This document shows positions 1-5,030 of a stretch of DNA of 5,030 nt, piece by piece. Both the position numbers and the translations under genes were made by a program. The DNA is taken from assembly GCA_003647525.1 (NCBI GenBank), contig QMMZ01000211.1, positions 1 to 5,030 on the forward strand, in the 5' to 3' direction. Source of the DNA: Deltaproteobacteria bacterium. Its GTDB lineage: Bacteria; Desulfobacterota; Desulfobacteria; Desulfobacterales; ETH-SRB1. The notes below the pieces were generated by a model that was given only the letters and a program-made list of their open reading frames with translations, did not search any database and was not told the origin of the DNA. Position 1 is the stretch's first letter. Every line of letters begins with the position of its first letter.

Positions 1-756
1 CAAAAGGACTTCCATTCCCTGGTCCCTGAAATATTCCGATATTGCAGTCGCTACATACGCCGCCCTCATTCTGATCAGGGGATGCATGTCCGATGTAGCC
101 ACAACAACCACGGATCTGGCCAGCCCTTCCTTGCCAAGATCATTTTCAATAAATTCACGGACTTCTCTTCCTCTTTCGCCAACGAATCCAATGACATTGA
201 TATCCGCTTTTGTATTTCTGGCAATCATGCCGAGGAGAAAGCTCTTGCCAACCCCTGAGCCTGCAAATATCCCCATTCTCTGACCTCTGCCGCAACTGAA
301 CAGCCCATTCATCACCCGGATTCCAAAATCTATCGGTTCCTTTATCCGACCCCTTTTAAGAGGATTGATCGGGTCAGCATAAGTCGGATATTCGCCTTCT
401 GATTCTATTGGCCCCCTGTCATCAATAGGATTGCCCAGACCATCAATGACCCTTCCCAGAAGATTATGCCCCACTTTGACATTTGACTTTTTTCCCGTGG
501 AAAGAATCCTGCAGCCAGGCCCGATACCATCAAGATTTTCGAAAGGCATTAACAGAACCTTTTCTTCTCTGAATCCCACAACTTCGGCGCCGATTGCTTT
601 ATTGCTGCCATTCAGATAAATCCGGCACATATCGCCTATGGAAGTTTTAGGATTATAGCCTTCCACCAAGAGACCGATAACCCCGCTTACTTTTCCATAG
701 ACACGAAAGGGGTTTGTCCTCTTGACGGCATTATGATATTTTTCAAAATTCATCAT
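1..756 (-). CDS. fliI: Flagellum-specific export ATPase FliI, N-terminal part (3' end beyond the window)
   Basis: FliI is the F1-beta-like hexameric ATPase of the flagellar type III export apparatus, which unfolds and delivers substrates with FliH and FliJ on the cytoplasmic side. The first 252 residues are visible and the frame is still open at the left edge. Full-length FliI is about 440-460 residues, so around 190 are missing. Visible parts: an N-terminal beta-barrel domain with VYGKVSGVIGLLVEG (19-33), GRVIDGLGNPIDD (101-113), the Walker A loop FAGSGVGKS (164-172), the VGERGREVREF segment holding the catalytic glutamate (192-202), and AISEYFRDQGMEVLL (238-252). The window ends inside the strand that normally continues into the Walker B aspartate. 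The start is taken at the first of two consecutive ATGs (756 and 753); both follow a weak AGG and I cannot separate them. It overlaps the end of fliH by 14 bp. The GERGREV context and flanking genes support FliI over an injectisome SctN or F1 subunit. Confidence 0.98.
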   Translation of the reverse strand, partial: MMNFEKYHNAVKRTNPFRVYGKVSGVIGLLVEGYNPKTSIGDMCRIYLNGSNKAIGAEVVGFREEKVLLMPFENLDGIGPGCRILSTGKKSNVKVGHNLLGRVIDGLGNPIDDRGPIESEGEYPTYADPINPLKRGRIKEPIDFGIRVMNGLFSCGRGQRMGIFAGSGVGKSFLLGMIARNTKADINVIGFVGERGREVREFIENDLGKEGLARSVVVVATSDMHPLIRMRAAYVATAISEYFRDQGMEVLL

Positions 757-1453
757 CGCGGATACCTGATACCTGGTCCCTGATTTTTTTTAACTGCTGA
801 TCCAGCCTGGCATCGAGTGTCCCGGAATGTGTCTTTATCACTGCCCCGCCCTGATCAATTCCTTCGTCCTTCTCAATCAATATATCTTTGAAACTATCGA
901 GGAAATCGGATTTTGCTTCCGTCATGTAACGATAATCTTCAGGGTTCAAGCGGATACTGACATTCTTCTTCTCCTGTATCGTCCTCATGGCATCGCTAAT
1001 AACAGAAAGAATAACGTCTCTGTCTGTTTTCACTTCCTTATGGATAACACTGCCGGCTATTAAAAAAACAAGATCGATTATTTCCTTTTCAGCGTCTTTT
1101 AGAAAGTCTTCTTTTAATACGTTTAATTCTCTTGTCAATTTTGCAAGAGATTCCGCAGCAAGAGCCAATTCCTTCTGTTTCCGATTGATTCCCTCTGTTT
1201 TTCCTTTCGAAAATCCTTTGCCATAAGCTTCTTTTGCCGCAATTTCTATTTTTTCCTCTATGGGTTTTTCAGGTTCTTCGATTTCAAAACCGATATTCAT
1301 ATTATTTTCACGGACATTAAAATTTGCTTCATTGGCCGGGATATGACATATGCCCGGAATAAAACGAACTTGCGCTTTCCCCCTCAAATCTGTGAGTTTA
1401 ATGTCCTGCGCCTTGACGATTTTATTGGAATTAGACAAACACATCCTCTTCAT
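743..1453 (-). CDS. fliH: Flagellar assembly protein FliH (export ATPase regulator)
   Basis: FliH is the peripheral stalk-like partner of the export ATPase FliI. It holds FliI in check and anchors it to the C ring and gate on the cytoplasmic side. From the first ATG it has 236 residues, a usual length. Residues 1-60 are variable. Residues 61-125 are highly charged and helical, with a glycine-repeat stretch G80-xxx-G84-xxx-G88 after AYGK, typical of FliH. The C-terminal FliI-binding domain spans about 125-224: LAGSVIHKEV-like helix, VSIRLNPEDY (165-174), then GGAVIKTHSGTLDARLDQQL (202-221), the family's most recognisable motif. The last dozen residues (RDQVSGIRDDEF) lie beyond the usual domain end and are encoded by a short tandem repeat. 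The start is uncertain. A TTG at 1438 has AGAGG 6 nt upstream and would give a 231-residue protein beginning SNSNKIVKA. It overlaps fliG by 23 bp from the first ATG (8 bp from the TTG) and fliI by 14 bp. Confidence 0.94.
   Translation of the reverse strand: MKRMCLSNSNKIVKAQDIKLTDLRGKAQVRFIPGICHIPANEANFNVRENNMNIGFEIEEPEKPIEEKIEIAAKEAYGKGFSKGKTEGINRKQKELALAAESLAKLTRELNVLKEDFLKDAEKEIIDLVFLIAGSVIHKEVKTDRDVILSVISDAMRTIQEKKNVSIRLNPEDYRYMTEAKSDFLDSFKDILIEKDEGIDQGGAVIKTHSGTLDARLDQQLKKIRDQVSGIRDDEF
761..781. repeat. 7-bp tandem repeat, three units, at the fliH 3' end
   Basis: On the plus strand GATACCT occurs twice in a row, followed by the related heptamer GGTCCCT. On the coding strand this is an AGG-containing unit (AGGTATC twice, preceded by AGGGACC). 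It encodes the extra FliH tail RDQVSGIR, and the AGG of the last unit is the only candidate ribosome site for fliI. The first two units are identical, the third differs at two positions. The array ends just before the fliI start codon. Confidence 0.6.
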
Positions 1454-2438
1454 GACCCGTTGATATGGTTATTTTTTCTTCAGCTTCCAGTTTCTTTGCG
1501 GTATCAATAATCGTTTTTTGGTTTGCTTCAACCTCTGACAGTCTTTTTGGGGGCATCACCTCTATATCTTCCCTAAGCATTTCGGCAGCACGTTTTGACA
1601 TATTTTTAAAAATTTTTTCTCTCATTTTCTCGTCAATTATTTTGAGTGCACAGGCTAACGCTTCACGATCTACAGCCGCAAGCAAAACTTTTAAACTCCT
1701 GTCATCTAAATTGAAAATATCATCAAACGTAAACATAAGGCTTTTGATATCAGCCGCTAACTCCGCATTTGAGTTTTCAAGTGAATCTAAAATCCTATTT
1801 TCATCTGTTCGGCTCATCCTGTTTAGAATCTCCGCAATCATCTTAACGCCGCCAAGTTGCTCTCCACGATCTTTTTCTGCAACCATTTCGGATTCAAGCG
1901 TTCTTGCCATATCCTCCATAAATTCACGCGGAACGCTTCCCAGTGTTGCGATTCTCTTTGCAATGTCTGCTTGCTTATCAGGTGAAAATTGTTCCATAAT
2001 CTCAGATGTCTGTTCCGGTCTAAGGTGCGCCAGTATAAGGGCTATGGTCTGAGGATGTTCCATTTTTGTGAAATCAATCAATGTTTGTGTGTCTGTATTC
2101 CTCAAATTTTCAATAATCGGGCTTTCCATTAAAAAGCTGCCATCTTCAATTGTTTTTATAAGCGCTGCCCCTTTAACTTCTCCCAGTGCTTTCAATACAA
2201 TGCTTTCGACAGCACTGCCTTTCACAGACATAATCCTGCTCCCTTTTGCCTCGGCAAGCGAGCAAAATTCCCTGGCAACACTTCCTATATCTTCATTTGC
2301 CAATCCGCTTAACCCGGTCATACATTTTCCGATACGCCTGATTTCATCCGGTGAAAGGTTCCTCATTACATTTGCTGCCACGTCTTCGTCCAAAGATAAA
2401 AGGAGCACCGCCGCTTTTTCTTCTTTTGTCATGCCCAT
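1431..2438 (-). CDS. fliG: Flagellar motor switch protein FliG
   Basis: FliG sits on the cytoplasmic face of the MS ring, links FliF to FliM in the C ring and receives force from the stator. Its 335 residues are normal for the family. The N-terminal FliF-binding domain begins MTKEEKAAVLLLSLDED and includes LSPDEIRRIG (28-37). The middle domain carries the EHPQ motif (127-130) in a typical HPQTIALILAHL context and ends with GGVKMIAEILNR (196-207). The C-terminal torque domain begins FTFDDIFNLDDRSLK (236-250). Aligned to E. coli FliG with a constant shift of two, the charged residues known for torque are kept: K266, R283, D291 and R299 for K264, R281, D289 and R297, with E290 a conservative replacement of D288. 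The ATG at 2438 has AAAGGA 7 nt upstream, better placed than the Met at residue 3. The gene begins 17 bp after fliF. Its end overlaps the start of fliH, which suggests coupling. Confidence 0.99.
   Translation of the reverse strand: MGMTKEEKAAVLLLSLDEDVAANVMRNLSPDEIRRIGKCMTGLSGLANEDIGSVAREFCSLAEAKGSRIMSVKGSAVESIVLKALGEVKGAALIKTIEDGSFLMESPIIENLRNTDTQTLIDFTKMEHPQTIALILAHLRPEQTSEIMEQFSPDKQADIAKRIATLGSVPREFMEDMARTLESEMVAEKDRGEQLGGVKMIAEILNRMSRTDENRILDSLENSNAELAADIKSLMFTFDDIFNLDDRSLKVLLAAVDREALACALKIIDEKMREKIFKNMSKRAAEMLREDIEVMPPKRLSEVEANQKTIIDTAKKLEAEEKITISTGHEEDVFV
1445..1449 (-). promoter_or_regulatory. Probable ribosome binding site of fliH, pointing to a TTG start
   Basis: AGAGG on the minus strand lies inside the end of fliG. 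It is 6 nt before the TTG at 1438-1436, which is in frame with fliH. It directly abuts the ATG at 1444 and lies downstream of the ATG at 1453, so it cannot serve either of those well. The best reading is a TTG start overlapping the fliG stop codon by a few bases. Confidence 0.45.
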
Positions 2439-2445
2439 ACGATTT

Positions 2446-2451
2446 TCCTTT
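2446..2451 (-). promoter_or_regulatory. Ribosome binding site of fliG
   Basis: AAAGGA on the minus strand lies 7 nt before the first fliG ATG, in the 17-bp gap after the fliF TAA stop. It favours the first ATG over the second, in-frame ATG two codons later. Confidence 0.65.
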
Positions 2452-2455
2452 ACCT

Positions 2456-4021
2456 TTATCTGAGCCAGTTTCTCAACAACTCTGCAAATTTTTTGGAATC
2501 CTGATCCGCCAACTTCTTGACAACATCCAGGCCTTTGAGACTTTCATCCATCTCTCCTCCTCCCAGATCCAACAAAACATCTTTGTTTTGTGACTGAGCA
2601 ACGCCGGCAGGAAGAGCTCGCCCCGCACTAAGGTCTGTGGTCATAATGAATTTAATTAAAGGCCGCAAAATAAAAAATAAAACCAATATAAGGACAATTA
2701 ATGGAACAAAATATTTTATTAACGGAAGAACCAGATGTAATTTAGCCTTCCAGCCCTCCTCTTCAACAGGTCCCATTTCCACTTCACCTTTTCTGAAAGG
2801 GATGCTGGTTACCACTATCTGATCTCCCCTTTTAGCGTCAAATCCAACCGATCTTTTAACAAGGCTTTCTATCGTTTCTATTTCTTTTTTCGATCTTGGC
2901 TGAAATGCTTCAACACCCTCATCATTTTTATTATAAATGCCATCTACCAGCACAGCCATTGACAATTTTTCCACTTCTCCTACCGGCATTACAGTCTTGC
3001 TGACAATCCGGTTTATTTCATAATTGATTGTTTCATCCGTTTTTTCATGACCTGTGCCATAGGCGCTTTTATTCAGTCCGCTGGTGGGACTGACAGTGCT
3101 TTCCCCTCCACTATCAGAGGAATTCGACTTTTCACTCCTGCGGTGCATGCTCCTTACAACAGGTTCTTCAGGATCATAGGATTCTTCTGTTTTTTCCATA
3201 ACTCTAAAATCAAGCGTTGCGGAAACCCTTGCCACAACCTTTCCTTTTCCCACCACATTTTCCAGCATGGTTCGAATCCTGTCGGCCAGATTCTTTTCCA
3301 TATTTCTCTGAAATTCCATTTGTGAATCTGTCCGTTTCGACAATTGAGACCCGCTTTTAGGCGCTGACAGAATATTTCCACCACTGTCAACTATCATTAC
3401 TTCTTCAGGGCTCAACCCTTCCACGCTGCCGGCCACCAGGGAGGCGATGCCTTCTACCTGAGATGCCCGCAGCTTTCTTCCGGCTTTTAGTTTTATAATA
3501 ACGGAAACAGTCGGTTTTGCCTGTTTTTCAACAAACAGTGATTCCTTGGGGATTACGATATGAACCCTGCTGTGTTGAATCTCATCCAGGCCGGTGATTG
3601 TGCGTGACAATTCCCCCTGGAGGGCTCTTTGATAATTCAGTTTCTGCACAAAATCGGTAACCCCGAAATTCTTGTTGTCAAATATTTCAAAGCCCACGCC
3701 CCCGCTTTTTGGCAACCCGGAAGCAGCCAGGGTGAGCCTTAATTCAGACACATATTCAGCAGGAACCAATATGGAATCACCGGCAGAAGATACCTTATAG
3801 GGGATCTTTTTTTCCTGCAATGCAGAGACAATCTCTCCGGCATCCTCAGTTGAAAGATTGGAAAAAAGCGTCTTGTAGTCTTTCTGATTTACGAAGACGG
3901 CAAATGCCGCTATGCTGATTAAAGTAATAACAGCGACAACAAGAATGGCTAATCTTTTCGATGGGGTTAACGAGTTAAAGACCTTCCATGACTGGGAAAA
4001 AAAATGAAGTACAGAATTCAT
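2456..4021 (-). CDS. fliF: Flagellar MS-ring protein FliF
   Basis: FliF oligomerises in the inner membrane to form the MS ring. This ring houses the export gate, carries the rod and holds the FliG part of the C ring. The protein has 521 residues, within the usual 520-570 range. Order of parts: a short cytoplasmic N-terminus; TM1 about 24-44; the first ring-building domain, starting KDYKTLFSNLS (48-58) and containing the hallmark LRLTLAASGLPKSGGVGFE (94-112), GVTDF and NYQRALQGELSRTI (129-142); a YscJ-like domain with SRVHIVIPKESLF (151-163); and the FliF-specific periplasmic domain (about 240-400) with a Ser/Gly-rich low-complexity loop near 295-325. TM2 is about 429-454. The C-terminal tail holds the FliG-binding helix, VVKKLADQDSKKFAELLRNWLR (500-521). 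The start at 4021 places TM1 at the family-typical depth, although its ribosome site is weak. fliG follows after 17 bp. Two TM segments and the FliG-binding end separate it from injectisome SctJ lipoproteins. Confidence 0.99.
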   Translation of the reverse strand: MNSVLHFFSQSWKVFNSLTPSKRLAILVVAVITLISIAAFAVFVNQKDYKTLFSNLSTEDAGEIVSALQEKKIPYKVSSAGDSILVPAEYVSELRLTLAASGLPKSGGVGFEIFDNKNFGVTDFVQKLNYQRALQGELSRTITGLDEIQHSRVHIVIPKESLFVEKQAKPTVSVIIKLKAGRKLRASQVEGIASLVAGSVEGLSPEEVMIVDSGGNILSAPKSGSQLSKRTDSQMEFQRNMEKNLADRIRTMLENVVGKGKVVARVSATLDFRVMEKTEESYDPEEPVVRSMHRRSEKSNSSDSGGESTVSPTSGLNKSAYGTGHEKTDETINYEINRIVSKTVMPVGEVEKLSMAVLVDGIYNKNDEGVEAFQPRSKKEIETIESLVKRSVGFDAKRGDQIVVTSIPFRKGEVEMGPVEEEGWKAKLHLVLPLIKYFVPLIVLILVLFFILRPLIKFIMTTDLSAGRALPAGVAQSQNKDVLLDLGGGEMDESLKGLDVVKKLADQDSKKFAELLRNWLR

Positions 4022-4085
4022 ATATTTCTTTCAAAGGGGTTACGGGTTGCTTGTTACTAAGATTTTACGACCCATGCCGCGACCG
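4022..4085. other. fliE-fliF intergenic gap (64 bp)
   Basis: This is the longest non-coding stretch in the window. On the minus strand it runs from the fliE TAG stop to the fliF ATG. It contains a degenerate heptamer array (4037-4057, listed separately) and only a weak purine-rich ribosome site (GAAAG, about 6 nt before the ATG). I see no stem followed by a U-run that would make a terminator and no recognisable promoter, so transcription most likely reads through into fliF. Confidence 0.6.
4037..4057. repeat. Degenerate 7-bp tandem repeat, three units
   Basis: Read on the plus strand, three consecutive heptamers GGGTTAC, GGGTTGC and TTGTTAC fill the middle of the fliE-fliF gap. Unit 2 differs from unit 1 at one position and unit 3 differs at two. 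The array is short and imperfect, so chance is possible. Rotated by one base, the unit (GGTTACG) resembles the minus-strand unit GGTATCA at 761-774. Confidence 0.45.
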
Positions 4086-4388
4086 CTACATTTGCATCCG
4101 CATGACTTCCTGATATGCTTCTAACATCTTGTTCCTTACCTGTAGCATTGTTTTAAAGGAAATACTTGCCTTTTCCATGGCAATTATTGCCTCATGAATG
4201 CTCCCTGAATCACTGAGTTCCACTTTTTCAATAGCGCTGTCAGCATCTAATTTAAGTTTATTGATTTCCTCGATCTTGTTCTTTAAAAGGGTGCCAAAAG
4301 CCCCTTCATTTTCTCCGACTTTACCACTTTTTCCCGGAGTATCTGAAATTGGGGGCATCAGATCGCCCCGAATCAGCATATCATTCAT
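4086..4388 (-). CDS. fliE: Flagellar hook-basal body protein FliE
   Basis: FliE is a small exported protein at the junction between the MS ring and the proximal rod, and is one of the first subunits to pass the export gate. The 100-residue length is typical. The N-terminal third is poorly conserved and hydrophilic (Pro/Gly/Ser-rich up to about residue 30). The diagnostic part is C-terminal: a SIHEAIIAMEKASISFKTML segment (about 63-82), then QVRNKMLEAYQEVMRMQM ending exactly at the C-terminus. This is the family's near-invariant VRNK-hydrophobic-x-AYQE-hydrophobic-MRMQ ending. The start at 4388 is supported by a strong GGAGG 9 nt upstream; Met residues 4 and 11 fit that spacing less well. It lies 41 bp after flgC and 64 bp before fliF. 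The flgC-fliE-fliF neighbourhood is the classic one for this gene. No signal peptide or membrane segment is seen, as expected for a type III substrate. Confidence 0.97.
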   Translation of the reverse strand: MNDMLIRGDLMPPISDTPGKSGKVGENEGAFGTLLKNKIEEINKLKLDADSAIEKVELSDSGSIHEAIIAMEKASISFKTMLQVRNKMLEAYQEVMRMQM

Positions 4389-4395
4389 TTTTAAA

Positions 4396-4402
4396 CACCT
4401 CC
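4396..4402 (-). promoter_or_regulatory. Strong ribosome binding site of fliE
   Basis: GGAGGTG on the minus strand, with GGAGG ending 9 nt before the fliE ATG, is the best Shine-Dalgarno match in the window. It lies in the 41-bp gap after flgC and decides the fliE start. The strength may let fliE be translated independently of flgC. I see no convincing sigma-28 or sigma-54 type promoter in this short gap. Confidence 0.75.
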
Positions 4403-4429
4403 GTGTACTTATTTTGATTGACCACTCGA

Positions 4430-4843
4430 CTACTTCCCAAGTTCCAGCGCCTTAAGCGCCATATTCTTTGTTGCATCGAATGCTGCAACGCAAGCTTCAT
4501 ACGCCCTGTTAGCCGTAATCATATCTGCCATTTCAGTAACTGTATTGATATCCGGCATGGCCACATTGCCCTCTGAGTTTGCATCGGGATGCGCCGGATC
4601 AAAGACCATTTTCACGCTTTCTTTATCTTCCACAACAGCTTCCACCTTTACCTTTCGCATCATATCATCAAAACTCCCTTTTAACGGGTCCGAAGAAAAG
4701 ACAATAACTTTTCTTTTATACGGCCCCCCTTCGGGCGTGCGCGTTGTGTTAACGTTGGCAAGGTTTGATATAATAACATCCATTTTTGCCCTCTGGGCTG
4801 CAAGCCCGGAAGCGCAAACCTGAAAAGCCGGCATAAAATCCAT
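4430..4843 (-). CDS. flgC: Flagellar proximal rod protein FlgC
   Basis: FlgC is a rod subunit that joins FlgB, FlgF and FliE to form the proximal rod in the periplasm after export by the flagellar type III machine. The 137-residue length is normal for FlgC. The N-terminal rod signature is clear: ASGLAAQRAKMDVIISNLAN (residues 11-30), followed by the FlgC-specific NTTRTPEGGPYKRK (32-45). The middle has FDPAHPDAN (81-89) and the family motif EGNVAMPDIN (91-100). The C-terminal D0 helix runs from about 101 to 137 (EMADMITANRAYEACVAAF, then NMALKALELG). There is no cleaved signal peptide, as expected for a type III substrate. The ATG at 4843 is chosen because an AGAGG lies 9 nt upstream and the N-terminus aligns with the family; the Met at residue 4 is too far in. 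Cysteines at 10 and 118 are a small oddity for a rod protein. The next gene, fliE, follows after 41 bp. Confidence 0.98.
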   Translation of the reverse strand: MDFMPAFQVCASGLAAQRAKMDVIISNLANVNTTRTPEGGPYKRKVIVFSSDPLKGSFDDMMRKVKVEAVVEDKESVKMVFDPAHPDANSEGNVAMPDINTVTEMADMITANRAYEACVAAFDATKNMALKALELGK

Positions 4844-4844
4844 A

Positions 4845-5030
4845 TTATTTTACCTCTCTTAAAAAAGTATTCAAGTCCCTGAATTTTCTTGCCAGCAGCT
4901 CTACCGTAAGATTATGCATAAGATTATTTTCCGCAAGTTTTGCCATTTCACTGTCAAGGTTGACCTTTTCCCCTGAATTAATCACCTCAAAACCAGCTCT
5001 GTCAGCGGGAATCGACTGTTCGGGCATATG
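4845..5030 (-). CDS. flgB: Flagellar proximal rod protein FlgB, C-terminal part (5' end beyond the window)
   Basis: FlgB is a structural subunit of the proximal rod, exported through the flagellar type III apparatus and assembled in the periplasm on the MS ring. Only the last 61 residues are visible. The frame stays open to the right edge, so the ATG at 5027 is an internal methionine and not the start. FlgB proteins are usually about 130-140 residues, so roughly the N-terminal half is missing, including the SGL/NxAN-type rod signature. What remains is the characteristic C-terminal helix: VNLDSEMAKLAENNLMHN, then LTVELLARKF and a short LNTFLREVK tail. This matches the family pattern of V-D-hydrophobic-D-x-E, then A-x-N-x-hydrophobic, which forms the D0 coiled coil. 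The TAA stop lies one nucleotide before the flgC ATG, and the flgC ribosome binding site sits inside this gene's last codons, so the two are probably translationally coupled. Identity rests on the C-terminal pattern plus adjacency to flgC. Confidence 0.93.
   Translation of the reverse strand, partial: HMPEQSIPADRAGFEVINSGEKVNLDSEMAKLAENNLMHNLTVELLARKFRDLNTFLREVK
4853..4857 (-). promoter_or_regulatory. Ribosome binding site of flgC, inside the end of flgB
   Basis: AGAGG on the minus strand lies 9 nt before the flgC ATG and within the last codons of flgB. The flgB stop and flgC start are arranged TAATATG. Ribosomes finishing flgB therefore release directly beside the flgC start, which supports coupled synthesis of the two rod subunits. 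This also fixes the flgC start at the first ATG. Confidence 0.7.

Noticed and set aside
19..29. An 11-bp match (CTGGTCCCTGA) between the left edge and 773-783 in the FliH-tail repeat
   Set aside because: At the left edge it encodes the conserved FRDQG of FliI, which is explained by protein conservation. The match is best treated as chance and not as another repeat copy.
223..261. Possible catalytic defect in FliI near the nucleotide site
   Set aside because: The Walker A loop (FAGSGVGKS) and the GERGREV glutamate are intact. The Walker B part is only missing because the window ends.
86..619. Plus-strand open frames at 86-283 and 431-619
   Set aside because: They are antisense to fliI, whose minus-strand frame shows Walker A and other conserved motifs. 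Their Pro/Ser-rich translations are shadow-like.
1465..2463. Two long plus-strand open frames (1465-2052 and 2068-2463) opposite fliG and the end of fliF
   Set aside because: They lie antisense to clearly recognised genes, their translations are rich in Ser and Ile with no family motif, and no ribosome site is evident. They are shadows of the coding strand's codon pattern.
3154..3390. A minus-strand open frame inside fliF in another frame
   Set aside because: It is wholly contained in fliF, whose own frame carries the conserved domains here. The alternative translation (Trp/Lys-rich) resembles no known protein.
1..4021. Possibility that fliF/fliH/fliI-like genes belong to a non-flagellar type III secretion system
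   Set aside because: FlgB, FlgC, FliE and FliG are present and are flagellum-specific, and FliF has two membrane segments plus the FliG-binding tail. The cluster is flagellar.
4022..4085. Possible promoter or terminator between fliE and fliF
   Set aside because: I found no stem-loop with a U-run and no convincing -35/-10, sigma-28 or sigma-54 element. The gap is short and the genes on both sides are normally co-transcribed.
4845..5027. A separate 60-residue gene starting at the ATG at 5027
   Set aside because: The frame remains open to the edge of the window, and the sequence is the C-terminal part of FlgB, so this ATG is an internal methionine.

Overview
The window is a continuous piece of a flagellar basal-body operon. 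Every gene is on the minus strand, so it is transcribed from the right edge to the left. In transcription order it contains the 3' end of flgB, then flgC, fliE, fliF, fliG and fliH complete, and the 5' part of fliI, which runs off the left edge. Coding sequence fills almost all of it. The largest gap is the 64 bp between fliE and fliF, and no stretch of 300 bases lacks a gene.

The source is a motile, flagellated bacterium with a double-membrane-type basal body set (rod, MS ring, switch and export ATPase). The order flgB-flgC-fliE-fliF-fliG-fliH-fliI occurs in several phyla, including Deltaproteobacteria/Desulfobacterota and Firmicutes. The moderate, slightly AT-leaning composition and the general look of the proteins suggest a deltaproteobacterium, for example a sulfate reducer, but this is a low-confidence inference. 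No taxonomic marker is present.

Layout: 4845-5030 is flgB (C-terminal 61 residues) and 4430-4843 is flgC; both encode proximal rod proteins, and one nucleotide separates them. 4086-4388 is fliE, the rod/MS-ring junction protein, which has the strongest ribosome binding site in the window. 2456-4021 is fliF, the MS ring. 1431-2438 is fliG, the switch and torque protein. 743-1453 is fliH, the export ATPase regulator, and 1-756 is fliI, the export ATPase, cut just before the Walker B aspartate. fliG/fliH and fliH/fliI overlap, which suggests translational coupling.

The gene order follows assembly. FliF forms the membrane ring, FliG docks on its cytoplasmic C-terminus, FliH-FliI feeds substrates to the export gate inside the ring, and FliE, FlgB and FlgC are early exported subunits that start the rod. 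No promoter or terminator was found, as expected for the interior of an operon.

This is an ordinary conserved region and I see no new biological system. The only unexplained structure is two short degenerate 7-bp tandem arrays, one at the fliH/fliI junction (761-781) and one in the fliE-fliF gap (4037-4057). The first seems to have been translated into an extra tail on FliH and also lies over the fliI translation start. The start codon of fliH is uncertain, because a TTG with a better-placed ribosome binding site lies 15 bases downstream of the first ATG.
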